DNA of 64,000 nt from Hyphomicrobiales bacterium (GTDB lineage: Bacteria > Pseudomonadota > Alphaproteobacteria > Rhizobiales > Beijerinckiaceae): contig UBNE01000009.1 in NCBI GenBank assembly GCA_900466745.1, positions 186,001 through 250,000 of the forward strand, written 5' to 3'. Positions 43,089 to 53,004 of the stretch are shown in pieces. Position numbers and translations under genes: made by a program. Numbering within the stretch: the first letter of the stretch is position 1; each line of letters opens with the position of its first letter. Under the pieces are notes generated by a model. That model saw only the letters and a list, made by a program, of their open reading frames with translations. It searched no databases and was not told the origin of the DNA.

Positions 43089-46046
43089 ATGACGGGGCAG
43101 CTCTGTGACAGGCTGGCGGCGGCGCCGGTCCTGCCGGCGAAGGCCAGGGCCGAGGCGCTGCTGGAGCGGGAGCTGATCGAACGCCTCCATGACGAGGAGG
43201 CGGCCGCGGCTCTGCAGGCGCATCTGGCGGCGCATCCCCGCTCGGCGGCGCTGGTCGCCGGCGTGCTCGCCCATTCGCCCTTCCTGACGCAGGTGATGCG
43301 CTTCGATCCCGAGGGCCTGCTCGCCAGCCTGACGCAGGCGCCGGAGGCGCGCCGCGACGCGCTGCTCGCCGGCATCGCCGCCTTCGGCGCAAGCGGCTGC
43401 GAGACCGCCGATCTGATGCGGGAATTGCGCCGCTTCCGCCGCGCCATGGCGCTGCTGATCGCGCTCGCCGATATCGGCGGCGTCTGGGACGTCGAGACGG
43501 TCACGGCGGCGCTGACCGCGATGGCCGACATGGGGGTGCGCCTGGCTACCGACCATGTGCTGCGCCAGGCCGCCGATCTCGGGCGGATCACGCTCGCCGA
43601 TCCGGCCGATCCCGGCCCGGGCTCCGGCCTCGTCGTGCTGGCGCTCGGCAAGCACGGCGCCGGCGAGCTCAATTATTCCTCCGACATCGACATCGTCGTC
43701 TTCTTCGACCCCGAGGTGGCGGAGGCGGCCGGCGTCGGCGAGCCGTCGAGCTTCTTCGTCAAGCTGACGCAGCAAATCGCCCGCATCATCCAGGAGCGCA
43801 CGCCGGACGGCTATGTCTTCCGCGTCGATCTGCGCCTGCGGCCGGACCCGGCCTCGACCCATGTCGCGATCGCGCTGCCCAGCGCCTATTCCTATTACGA
43901 GACCGTCGGCCAGAACTGGGAGCGCGCCGCCATGATCAAGGCCCGCCCGATCGCCGGCGACGCCGCGCTCGGCCGGCGCTTCCTCAAGGATCTCTCGCCC
44001 TTCATCTGGCGCAAATATTTCGACTTCGCCACCATCGCCGACATCCATGCGATGAAGCGCCAGATCCAGACGGTGAAAGGCCACGAGACCATCGCGGTGG
44101 CCGGCCACAATGTGAAGCTCGGCCGCGGGGGCATCCGCGAGATCGAGTTCTTCGTCCAGACCCAGCAGCTCGTCTTCGGAGGCAGGCGTCCGGCCCTACG
44201 GGGTCCGCGCACGCTCGACATGCTGAAGGAATTGACGAACGAGGGCTGGATCACGCCGCAGGCGCGCGACGAGCTGTCGGAATCCTATCGCTGGCTGCGC
44301 ACGATCGAGCACCGCCTGCAGATGCGCGACGACGAGCAGACCCAGACCCTGCCCAGGGCGGCCGGCGAGCTCGACGCCTTCGCCCGCTTCTGCGGCTATG
44401 CCAATGCCGCCGCCTTCGGCAAGGAACTGACCGCCCATGCGAAGCGTATCGAAGGCCATTACGCCCTGCTGTTCGAGGAGGGGCCGAGCCTCGCCTCGGA
44501 AGCCGGGACGCTGAGCTTCACCGGCTCCGAGCCCGACCCCGAGACGGTCGAGACTTTGGGCAAGCTCGGCTTCCGCGACGGCATGACCGCGGCGGAGACG
44601 GTGCGCGGCTGGCATTTCGGCCGCCGTCCCGCCGTCACCGGCGCCCGCGCCCGCGAGGTGCTGACGGAGCTGACCCCGGCGCTCTTGGTCGCGCTCGGCC
44701 GCACCGCCGATCCCGACGGCGCGCTCGCCCATCTCGACAACGCCTTCGTCCGCATGCCGGCGGCGGTCGAGCTGCTGACGCTGCTGCGTTCGCATGACTC
44801 CCTGCTGACGCTCTTCGCCGAAATCCTCGGCAGCGCGCCGCGCCTCGCCAAGGTGGCCGCGCTGCATCCGCATGTGCTCGACGGGGTCATCGATCCGGCC
44901 TTCGGCCAGGCGGTGCTCGACGTCGCCGCGCTGGAAAAGCGCATCCGCACCTATGTCGGCGCGCCGCCGCCGAGCGTCGAGGACGGGCTCGACCGTCTGC
45001 GCGATGCCGCCCGGCAGGAGAATTTCCTGGTAGGCGCCCGGCTGCTCTCCGGCGTCTATCCGGCGCAGGGGGCAGGGCAGGCTTATTGCGCCGTGGCCGA
45101 AGCCTGCCTGCGCGTCGCCTTCGCCGACACGCGCGCGGCCTTCGCCGCCGATCACGGCATCGTCGCGGGCGCCGAGGCCGTGGTTCTCGGCCTCGGCCGG
45201 CTGGGCGCCGGCGAGCTGACGCCGTCCTCCGACCTCGACCTCATCCTGCTCTACGACCGGCCGGAGGAGGCCGGCGGCAGCGACGGCGCCCGCAGCCTCG
45301 ACCCCGTCACCTGGCATGTCCGCTTCACCCAGCGGCTCGTCGCGGCGCTGACGGTGCCGACGCGGCGCGGCACGCTCTATCAGGTCGACATGCGCCTGCG
45401 GCCTTCCGGCAACAAGAGCCCGGCGGCGACGCAATTCGCCAGCTTCGAGGCCTACCATGCCGGCGAGGCCGAGATCTGGGAGGAGATGGCGCTGACGCGG
45501 GCCCGCGTCGTCGCCGGCGACGCCGGGCTGGCGGAGCGGGTCGGGGCCTCGATCCGCGCCATCCTCGCCCGCCGGCGCGATCCGGCCCGCGTGGCGGCCG
45601 CGGTCGCGCAGATGCGCGCCCTCATCGCCAGGGAGAAGGGCGAGAAGGACCCCTGGGACCTGAAGCTCGCCGCCGGCGGCCTCACCGATCTCGATTTCCT
45701 CGCCCAGTTCCTGCTGCTCGCCCATGCGAGCGGGCACCCGTCGCTGATCGTCAACGACACGGCCTCCGTCTTCGCGGCGGCGCGTGCGTCGGGGCTGCTT
45801 TCGGAGGCCGATGCCTCGGCTTTGCTGGAGGCGCATCGCCTGATCGGCGACGTCCAGCTCTGGCAGCGCTTCACGGTCGAGGAGGCCTTCGACCCCAAGG
45901 CCGTGCCGCCCCGCGTGCTGCAGCGGATCGCCACCGCGGTAGGGCGCCCGGACGTGAAGGTGCTGAAGGCGGAGCTCGACGAGGTCCGCGCCGGCGTCCG
46001 CGCGATCTTCACCCGCGTGCTGGGTGAAGCGAGGCCGAGGGGGTAG
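43089..46046 (+). CDS. glnE: Bifunctional glutamine synthetase adenylyltransferase/adenylyl-removing enzyme
   Basis: 985 residues from ATG 43089, with GGGAG 8 nt upstream; GTG 43080 would add three residues. Two nucleotidyltransferase domains: the N-terminal de-adenylylating site GAGELNYSSDIDIVVFFD (about residue 195) and the C-terminal adenylylating site GAGELTPSSDLDLILLYD (about residue 705). It modifies glutamine synthetase in response to PII and glutamine. Follows the two-component pair by 14 bp and may share its transcript. Confidence 0.96.
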   Translation: MTGQLCDRLAAAPVLPAKARAEALLERELIERLHDEEAAAALQAHLAAHPRSAALVAGVLAHSPFLTQVMRFDPEGLLASLTQAPEARRDALLAGIAAFGASGCETADLMRELRRFRRAMALLIALADIGGVWDVETVTAALTAMADMGVRLATDHVLRQAADLGRITLADPADPGPGSGLVVLALGKHGAGELNYSSDIDIVVFFDPEVAEAAGVGEPSSFFVKLTQQIARIIQERTPDGYVFRVDLRLRPDPASTHVAIALPSAYSYYETVGQNWERAAMIKARPIAGDAALGRRFLKDLSPFIWRKYFDFATIADIHAMKRQIQTVKGHETIAVAGHNVKLGRGGIREIEFFVQTQQLVFGGRRPALRGPRTLDMLKELTNEGWITPQARDELSESYRWLRTIEHRLQMRDDEQTQTLPRAAGELDAFARFCGYANAAAFGKELTAHAKRIEGHYALLFEEGPSLASEAGTLSFTGSEPDPETVETLGKLGFRDGMTAAETVRGWHFGRRPAVTGARAREVLTELTPALLVALGRTADPDGALAHLDNAFVRMPAAVELLTLLRSHDSLLTLFAEILGSAPRLAKVAALHPHVLDGVIDPAFGQAVLDVAALEKRIRTYVGAPPPSVEDGLDRLRDAARQENFLVGARLLSGVYPAQGAGQAYCAVAEACLRVAFADTRAAFAADHGIVAGAEAVVLGLGRLGAGELTPSSDLDLILLYDRPEEAGGSDGARSLDPVTWHVRFTQRLVAALTVPTRRGTLYQVDMRLRPSGNKSPAATQFASFEAYHAGEAEIWEEMALTRARVVAGDAGLAERVGASIRAILARRRDPARVAAAVAQMRALIAREKGEKDPWDLKLAAGGLTDLDFLAQFLLLAHASGHPSLIVNDTASVFAAARASGLLSEADASALLEAHRLIGDVQLWQRFTVEEAFDPKAVPPRVLQRIATAVGRPDVKVLKAELDEVRAGVRAIFTRVLGEARPRG

Positions 46047-46047
46047 G

Positions 46048-46090
46048 CGTCATTCCGGGCTCGCGCCTGCGGCGCGCCCCGGAATGACGG
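46048..46090. repeat. Dispersed palindromic element (CGTCATTCCGGG family), short form
   Basis: CGTCATTCCGGG and CCCCGGAATGACG flank CTCGCGCCTGCGGCGCG in a single hairpin between the convergent glnE and PleC-like kinase genes, 1 bp after the glnE stop. It may serve as a bidirectional transcript end. Confidence 0.85.
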
Positions 46091-46104
46091 AGAGGTTTCC
46101 GGGG

Positions 46105-48393
46105 CTACGCCGCCTGCGCCGTGACCCGCCCCGCGCCGCCGTCGAGCGGCAGATGCACCATGACGACGGTTCCGGCGCCCATGGCGGAGCGCAGTCGCAG
46201 CGAGCCGCCATGCAGTTCGGTGAGCGAGCGGGCGATGGCGAGGCCGAGTCCCGAGCCCTTGTAGCTGCGCACCAGATCGCCCTCGACCTGCTCGAAGGGG
46301 CGGCCGACGCGCTCGATCTTCTCCTTCGGAATGCCGATGCCGGTATCCTCGATGAAGATGTTGATGGCGCCCGGCACATGGCGCGTGCGCACCGCGATGC
46401 GCCCGCCTTCCGGCGTGAACTTGACTGCGTTGTCGAGCAGATTGCCGAGGATCTGGTAGAGCGCGTGCGGATCGGCGTCGATATGGGTGTCGGTCGGTCC
46501 CTCGACCGAGAAGGCGAGCCGCTTGCGCTCCATCTCCGGCTGGACCTTGCGGACGGCCTCGTCCAGCACCGGCCCGAGCGCGATCTCGCTGCGCTCCAGC
46601 CGCATCTTGCCGGATTCGATGCGCGACATGTCGAGGATGTCGTCGATGATGCCGAGCAGGTAGCCGCCGCTGGAGCGGATGTCGCGGACGTAATCGGTGT
46701 ATTTCTCGCCGAGCGGGCCGAACAGCTCGCCCTCCATGATCTCGGAGAAGCCGATGATGGCGTTGAGCGGCGTGCGCAGCTCATGGCTCATATTGGCGAG
46801 GAATTCGGACTTGGCGCGGTTGGCGCTCTCGGCGACGGCCTTCTGCTCCAGATAGCGCTCGGCGAGTTCGGCGAGCTGCTGCGCCTGCGCCTCCAGCTTC
46901 TGGCGCGAGGCCTTGAGGTCGGTGACATGCATCAGGAGCTGGTGCTCGGACTGGGTCAGCCGCTCCTCCTGCTGCTTGAGCTTGGTGATGTCGGTGCCGA
47001 CCGAGACCGAGCCGCCGTCCTTGGTGCGGCGGCCGTTGATCTGGAGCCAGCGCCCGTCCGAGAGGCGGGCCTCGTAGGAGGCCGAGCCGCGCAGCGCCCG
47101 CGCCGGCTCGCGGTCGATATGGGGCTGGGCGCTCAGCGCCATGATCTCGTCATGGCTGGTGCCGGTGAGCAGCAGGTCGGGCGCGAGCTGGTGGAGCTGC
47201 TGGTACTTGGCGTTGCAGAGCACCAGCCGGTTTTCCGAATCCCACAGCACGAAGGCCTCCGAGATCGCCTCGACCGCGTCGCGCAGGCGGGCATCGGCCG
47301 TGGCGGTGCGCTCGGCCATGCGGCGCTGCTCGGAGATGTCGACGACGATGCCGACGAGGTGGTGCGACTGGGTGCGGCGGTCGACGACGAGCTCGGCGCG
47401 GGCCTTGAGCCAGATCCACTCGTCATCGGCGTTGCGGACGCGGAAATCCTGGTCGATATGGCTGGTCTCGCCGCGGCTGATCGCATCGGCCAGGGCGTAG
47501 AGATCGACGTCCTCGTGGTGGATGAAGCTCATCACCTCGCCGAAGGACATGTATTCGCCGCGGCGGTCGTAGCCGAGCAGAGCGTACATCGAATCCGACC
47601 AGTAGATCCGGCCGCGGGCGAGGTCCCAGTCCCAGAGCCCGCAATGGCCGCGGTTGAGCGCGGTGTCGATGCGCTCGCGCACGCAGTCGCAATCCTCGTC
47701 GGCGGCGCTGGCGCGCTTCGATTGCAGCATGAAGGCGAGCGTCGTCATCGCCAGCACGGCCCCGGCCGCGCCGAACAGGATGCCGAGGCTGGTGCGCCGG
47801 TCCTGCCAGAGCGAGAGCGCCCGCGAGACGGGCTGGAGCACCGCGACCTGACCGAGCGGATTGGCGAGGTTGCGGACGATGGCGAGAACCTCGGGACCGC
47901 CGGGCAGGGTGATGCGCATCACCCCGGCGCGGTCGCCGAAGACGGTGAGGGGCTGGGCCTGGCCGAGGAAATCGACCAGGGTGCGCGGAGTCTGGCCGAT
48001 GGCGGGCTCGCTGGCGACCACCCGGCCGTCCGCGCCGCTGATATGGACGATGCGGCCATGCGAGGCGAGGTGCTTCGCGGCGATGGTCGCGAGGATGGCG
48101 GCCGGCTCCTTGCCGGCCTGCGTGCCGTTGTCGAGCTCGCGGGCGATCAGCGCCGAGATCACCTCCATGTCGCCGGTGGCGTCGAGGAGGGCGTCCTCGC
48201 GCAGCGCCGCCGTCTGGATCGCGGCGCCGGCGCTCAGAATGACGATGAAGAGGCCGACGAGCACGGGGATCGCCGTGCGGAAAGCCGGCTCGAAGCTCTC
48301 GAAACGCTGATACAACGGATGGGTGAGCGAGCGCGCTACACCCAGAATCGTATCGGCGCGCACGGATGCGCACTCCGCGTTGGCACGCGACAT
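46105..48393 (-). CDS. PleC-like PAS sensor histidine kinase
   Basis: 762 residues. TM1 FRTAIPVLVGLFIVILSAGAAIQTA, a periplasmic domain of about 150 residues, TM2 LGILFGAAGAVLAMTTLAFML, then two PAS domains (from GHCGLWDWDLARGRIYWSDSM and from AISEAFVLWDSENRLVLCN). A short coiled coil leads to the HisKA domain, with His near residue 536 in EFLANMSHELRTPLNAIIGFSEIMEG. ATPase boxes NLLDNAVKFT, DTGIGIP, GSGLGLAI. The HisKA region is close to PleC/DivJ-type cell-cycle kinases of alphaproteobacteria, but other PAS kinases share it, so the role is inferred. Confidence 0.85.
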   Translation of the reverse strand: MSRANAECASVRADTILGVARSLTHPLYQRFESFEPAFRTAIPVLVGLFIVILSAGAAIQTAALREDALLDATGDMEVISALIARELDNGTQAGKEPAAILATIAAKHLASHGRIVHISGADGRVVASEPAIGQTPRTLVDFLGQAQPLTVFGDRAGVMRITLPGGPEVLAIVRNLANPLGQVAVLQPVSRALSLWQDRRTSLGILFGAAGAVLAMTTLAFMLQSKRASAADEDCDCVRERIDTALNRGHCGLWDWDLARGRIYWSDSMYALLGYDRRGEYMSFGEVMSFIHHEDVDLYALADAISRGETSHIDQDFRVRNADDEWIWLKARAELVVDRRTQSHHLVGIVVDISEQRRMAERTATADARLRDAVEAISEAFVLWDSENRLVLCNAKYQQLHQLAPDLLLTGTSHDEIMALSAQPHIDREPARALRGSASYEARLSDGRWLQINGRRTKDGGSVSVGTDITKLKQQEERLTQSEHQLLMHVTDLKASRQKLEAQAQQLAELAERYLEQKAVAESANRAKSEFLANMSHELRTPLNAIIGFSEIMEGELFGPLGEKYTDYVRDIRSSGGYLLGIIDDILDMSRIESGKMRLERSEIALGPVLDEAVRKVQPEMERKRLAFSVEGPTDTHIDADPHALYQILGNLLDNAVKFTPEGGRIAVRTRHVPGAINIFIEDTGIGIPKEKIERVGRPFEQVEGDLVRSYKGSGLGLAIARSLTELHGGSLRLRSAMGAGTVVMVHLPLDGGAGRVTAQAA

Positions 48394-48699
48394 GCCCGGT
48401 CCCCCTTCGGAACTTTACCGTCAGTAAGATCGGGAGACGTGCCGCATCCCCGCGAATCATCGTCAGTTGAATCCCGGCGACTCGGTTTGTCCAGCCTTGA
48501 GTTGAGTCAACCGCGCAGAATGCCCTCCAAGGTTGTACCGATCCCTCGAATGAATCCTGTGCGGGTAATGGAACGTTAACGATTTCGGTCGGCGCCCGTT
48601 AACGAGTCGGGCGGGCCGCGCCTCGACGCCGCTCCGGGAGCCCGAGCGAACGACCCGCAGGCCCTCGTCGCGAAGGAGGCTGCGCTGGCCCGCTTCGTC
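48394..48699. other. 306-bp intergenic region upstream of the kinase and downstream of pepN
   Basis: No convincing gene. It should hold the kinase promoter (minus strand). Two GTTAACG/CGTTAAC sites at about 48575-48603 form an inverted pair with about 19 bp between the TTAA cores; these resemble CtrA half-sites but lack the TTAA-N7-TTAA spacing. No terminator for pepN is evident. Confidence 0.4.
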
Positions 48700-51345
48700 T
48701 CAGGCCAGCGCCCGTTCGGCGATGTCGGAGACGTCGCGGGAGAGGTTCGGCGTGCGGGCCACCAGGCCGAGCGCCTCCTGGGCCTGCCGCCTGCGGCCGG
48801 GCTCCAGCATGCGCCAGCTCTTGAACGAGCCGAGCAGCCGCGAGGCGACCTGCGGATTGGTCCGGTCGAGCGCGATGACGATGTCGGCGACGAAGCCGTA
48901 GCCCGCGCCGTCGGCCCGGTTGAACTGGGTCAGGTTGGCGGCGAAGCCGCCGATCAGCGCCCGCACCCGGTTCGGATTGCCGAGCGAGAAGGCGGGGTGG
49001 CGCATCAGCTCCCTGACCCGCTCCAGCGTCGCCGGCTCGGCGATGAGGGCCTGCGCCATCAGCCATTTGTCGAGCACCAGCGGCTCGCCGGCATAGGCTT
49101 CCGCGAAACGGGCGATCAGCCGCTCGCGCCGCTCGCCGGGGATGAGCGTCATCGCCGCCAGCGCCGCCAGCCGGTCGGTCAGGTTGTCGCCGGTCTCGAA
49201 CTGCTGCTCGCACAGCGCCGCGCCGTCCGCCGGCGCGGCCAGCGCGGCGAGGCCGAGCAATTCGTTGCGCAGCGCCCGGCGGCCGGCCGAGGCCGAATCC
49301 GCCCGGTACGGGCCCTTCGTCTCCAGGGCCTGCCGCAGGCCGGAAAGCCGGGGCAGAAGCGCGCTTCCGATGGCGGTGGAGAGGGCGCGATGGGCGGCGA
49401 AGATCGCATCGGGATCGACGGCCTTGCCGATCTCGCGGGCGATGTCGGCCGGGGCTGGCAGGCGCAGCACCTGCGCCGCGAAGGCGGGGTCGGCCAGCGC
49501 ATCGGCCGCGAGGAAGCCGTCCAGCGCCCGGCCGAGCTCGGCGGCCGTCGCGCCGAGGGCTCCGGAATCGGCGCCCGGGCGGCCGGCTGCGACGAGGGCG
49601 CGGGTGGCGATGCTCTGCAGGGCCTGCCAGCGGTTGAAGGAATCGCTGTCGCGGGTGAACTGCCGCAGGAGATCGGCTTCGGACAGGTCGAGCTCCAGCC
49701 GAGCCGGCGCCGAGAAGCCGCGCAGCAGCGAGGGGATCGGCGGCTCCGTCACGCCCTCGAAGGCGATCGAGAGCGAAGGGCCGTCGAGCACGACGAGCCC
49801 GTCGCCGGCATAGGCGTTGGACTGCGTCCTGAGCGGCAGGTCGCCCTCCGTGCCGACGAGGCCGAGCCTGACCGGCAGCACCATCGGCTCCTTCTCGGCC
49901 TGCCCGGGGGTCGGCGGCGTGCTCTGCGCCAGGTCGAGCGTGTAGCGCTGTTCTGCGGCGTCGTAGCGGCCCGAGGCGACGATGGCCGGCGTGCCGGCCT
50001 GCTCGTACCAGCGGGCGAAATGCGACAGGTCCCGGCCCGAGCTTTCCGCGAAGCAGGCGAGGAATTCCTCGATCGTCGCGGCGGTGCCGTCGCAGCGCTC
50101 GAAATAGAGGTCCATGCCGCGCTTGAAGGCGTCGTCGCCGATCAGCACCTTGAGCATGCGGATCACCTCCGCGCCCTTCTCGTAGACGGTCGGCGTGTAG
50201 AAGTTGTTGATCTCCTTGTAGGCGCGCGGCCGGACCGGATGGGCGAGGGGGCCGGCATCCTCCGAGAACTGGGTCGAGCGCAGGGTGCGGACATCGGCGA
50301 TGCGCTTCACCGGGCGCGAGCGCTCGTCGGAGGAGAATTCCTGGTCGCGGAAGACGGTGAGGCCTTCCTTCAGGCAGAGCTGGAACCAGTCGCGGCAGGT
50401 GATGCGGTTGCCGGTCCAGTTGTGGAAATACTCATGCGCGATGATCGCCTCGATCGAGGCGTAGTCGCCGTCGGTCGCGGTCTGCGGATCGGCGAGGACG
50501 TATTTGTCGTTGAAGATGTTGAGGCCCTTGTTCTCCATCGCCCCCATGTTGAAGTCGGACACGGCGACGACGTTGAACACGTCGAGATCGTAGTTGCGGC
50601 CGAAGACCTTCTCGTCCCAGCGCATGCAGCGCACCAGCGAATCCAGCGCCCAGCCGGCGCGGCCCGCCTTGCCCGGCTCGACATAGACGGCGAGCTCGAC
50701 CTTGCGGCCGTCGGCGGTGACGTAGTCCTGCCGGACATGGTCGAGCGCGCCGCCGACCAAGGCGAAGAGATAGGCCGGCTTCGGATGCGGATCGTGCCAG
50801 AGGGCGAAATGCCGGTCGCTGCCCGGCACCTCGCCGGTGGCGACGAGATTGCCGTTGGAGAGCAGCACCGGCGCCTCCGCCTTCGCCGCCTCGAGCCTGA
50901 CCGTGTAGACGCTCATCACGTCCGGCCGGTCGAGGAAATAGGTGATGCGGCGGAAGCCGTCCGCCTCGCATTGCGTGCAGTAGACCCGCGAGGAGCGGTA
51001 GAGCCCCATCAGCTTGGTGTTGGCCGCGGGGTCGATCTCGGTCTCGATGGTCAGGGTGAAGCCGCGCCGCGGCGGCGCGTGGAGCGTCAGCCCCTGCGGG
51101 CCGGCCGCATAGGCGGATGCGTCGAGCGGCTCGCCGTCGAGGCTGAGCGCCTTGAGCGCCAATTCGTCGCCGTCGAGCACGAGCGGCGCATCGGTCTGGC
51201 CGGCGGGGTTGGGCCGCAGCGCCAGCAGGGAGCGCACGCGCGTCTGCGTCGGATGCAGGCTGATGTCGAGATCGACCGTGTCGATCAGCCAGTCGGACGG
51301 GCGGTAATCCTCGAGGCGGATCAGCGGAGCATCGTCGGTACGCAT
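48700..51345 (-). CDS. pepN: Aminopeptidase N (M1 family)
   Basis: 881 residues. Exopeptidase motif NMGAMENKGLN (about residue 270) and zinc site HEYFHNWTGNRITCRDWFQLCLKEG (about residue 303, HExxH-x18-E). The long C-terminal helical domain and DIVIALDRTNPQVASRLLGSFKSWR end are as in E. coli-type PepN, and length matches. Cytosolic; removes N-terminal residues from peptides during protein turnover. The start follows the PL(I)RLEDYRPSDWLIDTVDL pattern typical of the family. Confidence 0.96.
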   Translation of the reverse strand: MRTDDAPLIRLEDYRPSDWLIDTVDLDISLHPTQTRVRSLLALRPNPAGQTDAPLVLDGDELALKALSLDGEPLDASAYAAGPQGLTLHAPPRRGFTLTIETEIDPAANTKLMGLYRSSRVYCTQCEADGFRRITYFLDRPDVMSVYTVRLEAAKAEAPVLLSNGNLVATGEVPGSDRHFALWHDPHPKPAYLFALVGGALDHVRQDYVTADGRKVELAVYVEPGKAGRAGWALDSLVRCMRWDEKVFGRNYDLDVFNVVAVSDFNMGAMENKGLNIFNDKYVLADPQTATDGDYASIEAIIAHEYFHNWTGNRITCRDWFQLCLKEGLTVFRDQEFSSDERSRPVKRIADVRTLRSTQFSEDAGPLAHPVRPRAYKEINNFYTPTVYEKGAEVIRMLKVLIGDDAFKRGMDLYFERCDGTAATIEEFLACFAESSGRDLSHFARWYEQAGTPAIVASGRYDAAEQRYTLDLAQSTPPTPGQAEKEPMVLPVRLGLVGTEGDLPLRTQSNAYAGDGLVVLDGPSLSIAFEGVTEPPIPSLLRGFSAPARLELDLSEADLLRQFTRDSDSFNRWQALQSIATRALVAAGRPGADSGALGATAAELGRALDGFLAADALADPAFAAQVLRLPAPADIAREIGKAVDPDAIFAAHRALSTAIGSALLPRLSGLRQALETKGPYRADSASAGRRALRNELLGLAALAAPADGAALCEQQFETGDNLTDRLAALAAMTLIPGERRERLIARFAEAYAGEPLVLDKWLMAQALIAEPATLERVRELMRHPAFSLGNPNRVRALIGGFAANLTQFNRADGAGYGFVADIVIALDRTNPQVASRLLGSFKSWRMLEPGRRRQAQEALGLVARTPNLSRDVSDIAERALA

Positions 51346-51366
51346 GGTTCGTCTCTAAAGCCTCTT

Positions 51367-51463
51367 GGCCGTCATGGCGAGCGGAGCGATCCGAAGGACG
51401 GCCCGAGCGTCTCGCCCGATCCTGCCCGAACGCTTCGTCGCCTCGTTTCCGGCCATGACGGTC
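51367..51463. repeat. Dispersed palindromic element between pepN and the CDF transporter gene
   Basis: GGCCGTCATGGCGAGCGGAG at the left and GGCCATGACGG at the right are complementary at the ends, with AGCGTCTCGC-like inner sequence. It is a more degenerate relative of the other palindromic elements and lies in the pepN leader region. Confidence 0.6.
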
Positions 51464-51469
51464 GAAGCG

Positions 51470-52912
51470 CTATGAGGAGGCTACCGCCGGCTCGGCATGG
51501 CTGACGAGCCGGCAGACCTGCGGCCGCGCGATCCGCACCGCGCGCTCGATCGCGTCGACGGCCGCATGGACGGCGGCGACGTCCAGCGCCGGGTCGACCC
51601 GGCAATGATAGTTCACCACCAGCCCCCTGGCGGTCTGGCGCACGCGCACGCTGTGGATGTCGTGGATCGGCCCGGAGAGCCTGGAGGCTTCGCCGGCCAG
51701 CGCCTTGCCGATGTCCTCGACCGTTTCCCAGGCGGCGTTGTGGCCGGCGGGCTGGCCGGTCTCCATCGGCTCGATATGGGTCTCGACCTCGGTCTCGCCG
51801 CCGAATTCGGCCCGGATGGCGCTTTCCAGCCGCGTCGCGATCTCATGCGCCTCGCCGAGCGGCAGGCCGTGGTCGACCTCCATGTCGAGGCTGACCGAAA
51901 GCTTGTCGCCGATCGAGTGGACGGTGACGTGATGCACCGGGATCTTGAGCTTGAGCGCGATCAGCAGCACCCGCTCCAGCGCGGTCTCGTCGTCGACCTG
52001 CACCGGATCGGCGGTGATGGTGATCTCCGAGCCGGGCTCGGCCGCCGCGAGCGCCGCGGCGAGCTCGGCCTTGATGGCGGTGACGCGGTCGAGCGGCAGG
52101 GTGCGCGAGACGCCGATGCCGATCTCGCCATGGATACGCCCGCCGGCCGGCCTGACGCGCAGCCAGTTGATGCCGACCACGCCGGGTACCCGGCGGGCGG
52201 CCTCGCGCAGCTTCTCGCTGACGCCTTCGGGGGCCGTGTCCATCAGCGTGTCGAGGGTGCGCCGCGCCAGCCTGTAGGCCGAATAGGCGGTGTAGGCCGC
52301 GATGGCGAAGGCGGCGACCGTGTCGGCCCGCTCGACGCCGTACCAGACGCCGACCAGGCCGAGCAGGACCAGCGCCGAGCCGATGAAATCGGCCGAGAAA
52401 TGCGTGGCCTCGCCGGCCAGCGCCTCGCTGCCGGTCTCCCTGGCGACCTTGGTCAGCGAGCGCCAGCGGATGGCGTCGACCGTCATCGAGAGCAGCATCA
52501 CGCCGATGACCAGCGGCGTCACCGCGACATGCTCGACCAGATTGTTCCACAGCCGGTTGCCGGCTTCCCAGAGGATCGCGCCGGCGAGGGTGAACAGGAT
52601 CGCGGTCTCGACCAGCGCGGCCAGCGCCTCGACCTTGCCGTGGCCGTAGTGATGCTCCTCGTCGGCCGGCTTGTCGGAGGCGCGCACGGCGAACCAGGTG
52701 AACAGCGTCGAGCCGACATCGACCAGCCCCTGCAGCGCGTCGGTCAGCAGCGCGAGCGAGCCCGAGATCAGCGCCCCGACGATCTTCGCCGCCGTCAGCA
52801 GGATCGTCGCCATCACCGAGAGGATGGCGGCGCGCTGCTTGATCTGCGCGATCTGGGCGGGCGTGGCGCGCTCAGGCGGGGCCGTCGCCGGTCCGTCTTG
52901 CGTTGTCGTCAT
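51470..52912 (-). CDS. Cation diffusion facilitator transporter with three tandem cytosolic domains
   Basis: 480 residues, much longer than a typical CDF (about 300). The membrane part (residues about 25-225) has six spans, with metal-site motifs [11 protein letters not shown] and HFSADFIGS. The C-terminal 250 residues read as three similar ferredoxin-like units: from [13 protein letters not shown], from [20 protein letters not shown] and from [21 protein letters not shown], each ending near a TADP/HIEP/HAEP stretch. CDF proteins export Zn, Mn, Fe or Co by proton antiport; the metal here is undetermined. Confidence 0.92.
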   Translation of the reverse strand: MTTTQDGPATAPPERATPAQIAQIKQRAAILSVMATILLTAAKIVGALISGSLALLTDALQGLVDVGSTLFTWFAVRASDKPADEEHHYGHGKVEALAALVETAILFTLAGAILWEAGNRLWNNLVEHVAVTPLVIGVMLLSMTVDAIRWRSLTKVARETGSEALAGEATHFSADFIGSALVLLGLVGVWYGVERADTVAAFAIAAYTAYSAYRLARRTLDTLMDTAPEGVSEKLREAARRVPGVVGINWLRVRPAGGRIHGEIGIGVSRTLPLDRVTAIKAELAAALAAAEPGSEITITADPVQVDDETALERVLLIALKLKIPVHHVTVHSIGDKLSVSLDMEVDHGLPLGEAHEIATRLESAIRAEFGGETEVETHIEPMETGQPAGHNAAWETVEDIGKALAGEASRLSGPIHDIHSVRVRQTARGLVVNYHCRVDPALDVAAVHAAVDAIERAVRIARPQVCRLVSHAEPAVASS

Positions 52913-53004
52913 GGCTCGTCCTGTATGGCGTCCCTTGGAACGGCGAAGCTCTTGCCCGATTTAGGGGCCGGATCAACCCTGTTCCCGATCAGCGAGGACG
53001 ACAG

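Noticed and set aside
46024-48579. An 851-codon plus-strand open frame opposite the PleC-like kinase
   Set aside because: The minus strand contains intact membrane spans, PAS, HisKA and ATPase boxes. The plus-strand product is a repetitive acidic/Leu-rich shadow.
48570-48605. A CtrA binding site upstream of the PleC-like kinase
   Set aside because: Two TTAACG-like half-sites exist, but the spacing between TTAA cores is about 19 bp instead of 7, so the consensus is not met.
48997-51504. An 835-codon plus-strand open frame opposite pepN
   Set aside because: PepN motifs (GAMEN, HExxH) are on the minus strand; the opposite frame has no recognisable feature and no ribosome-binding site.
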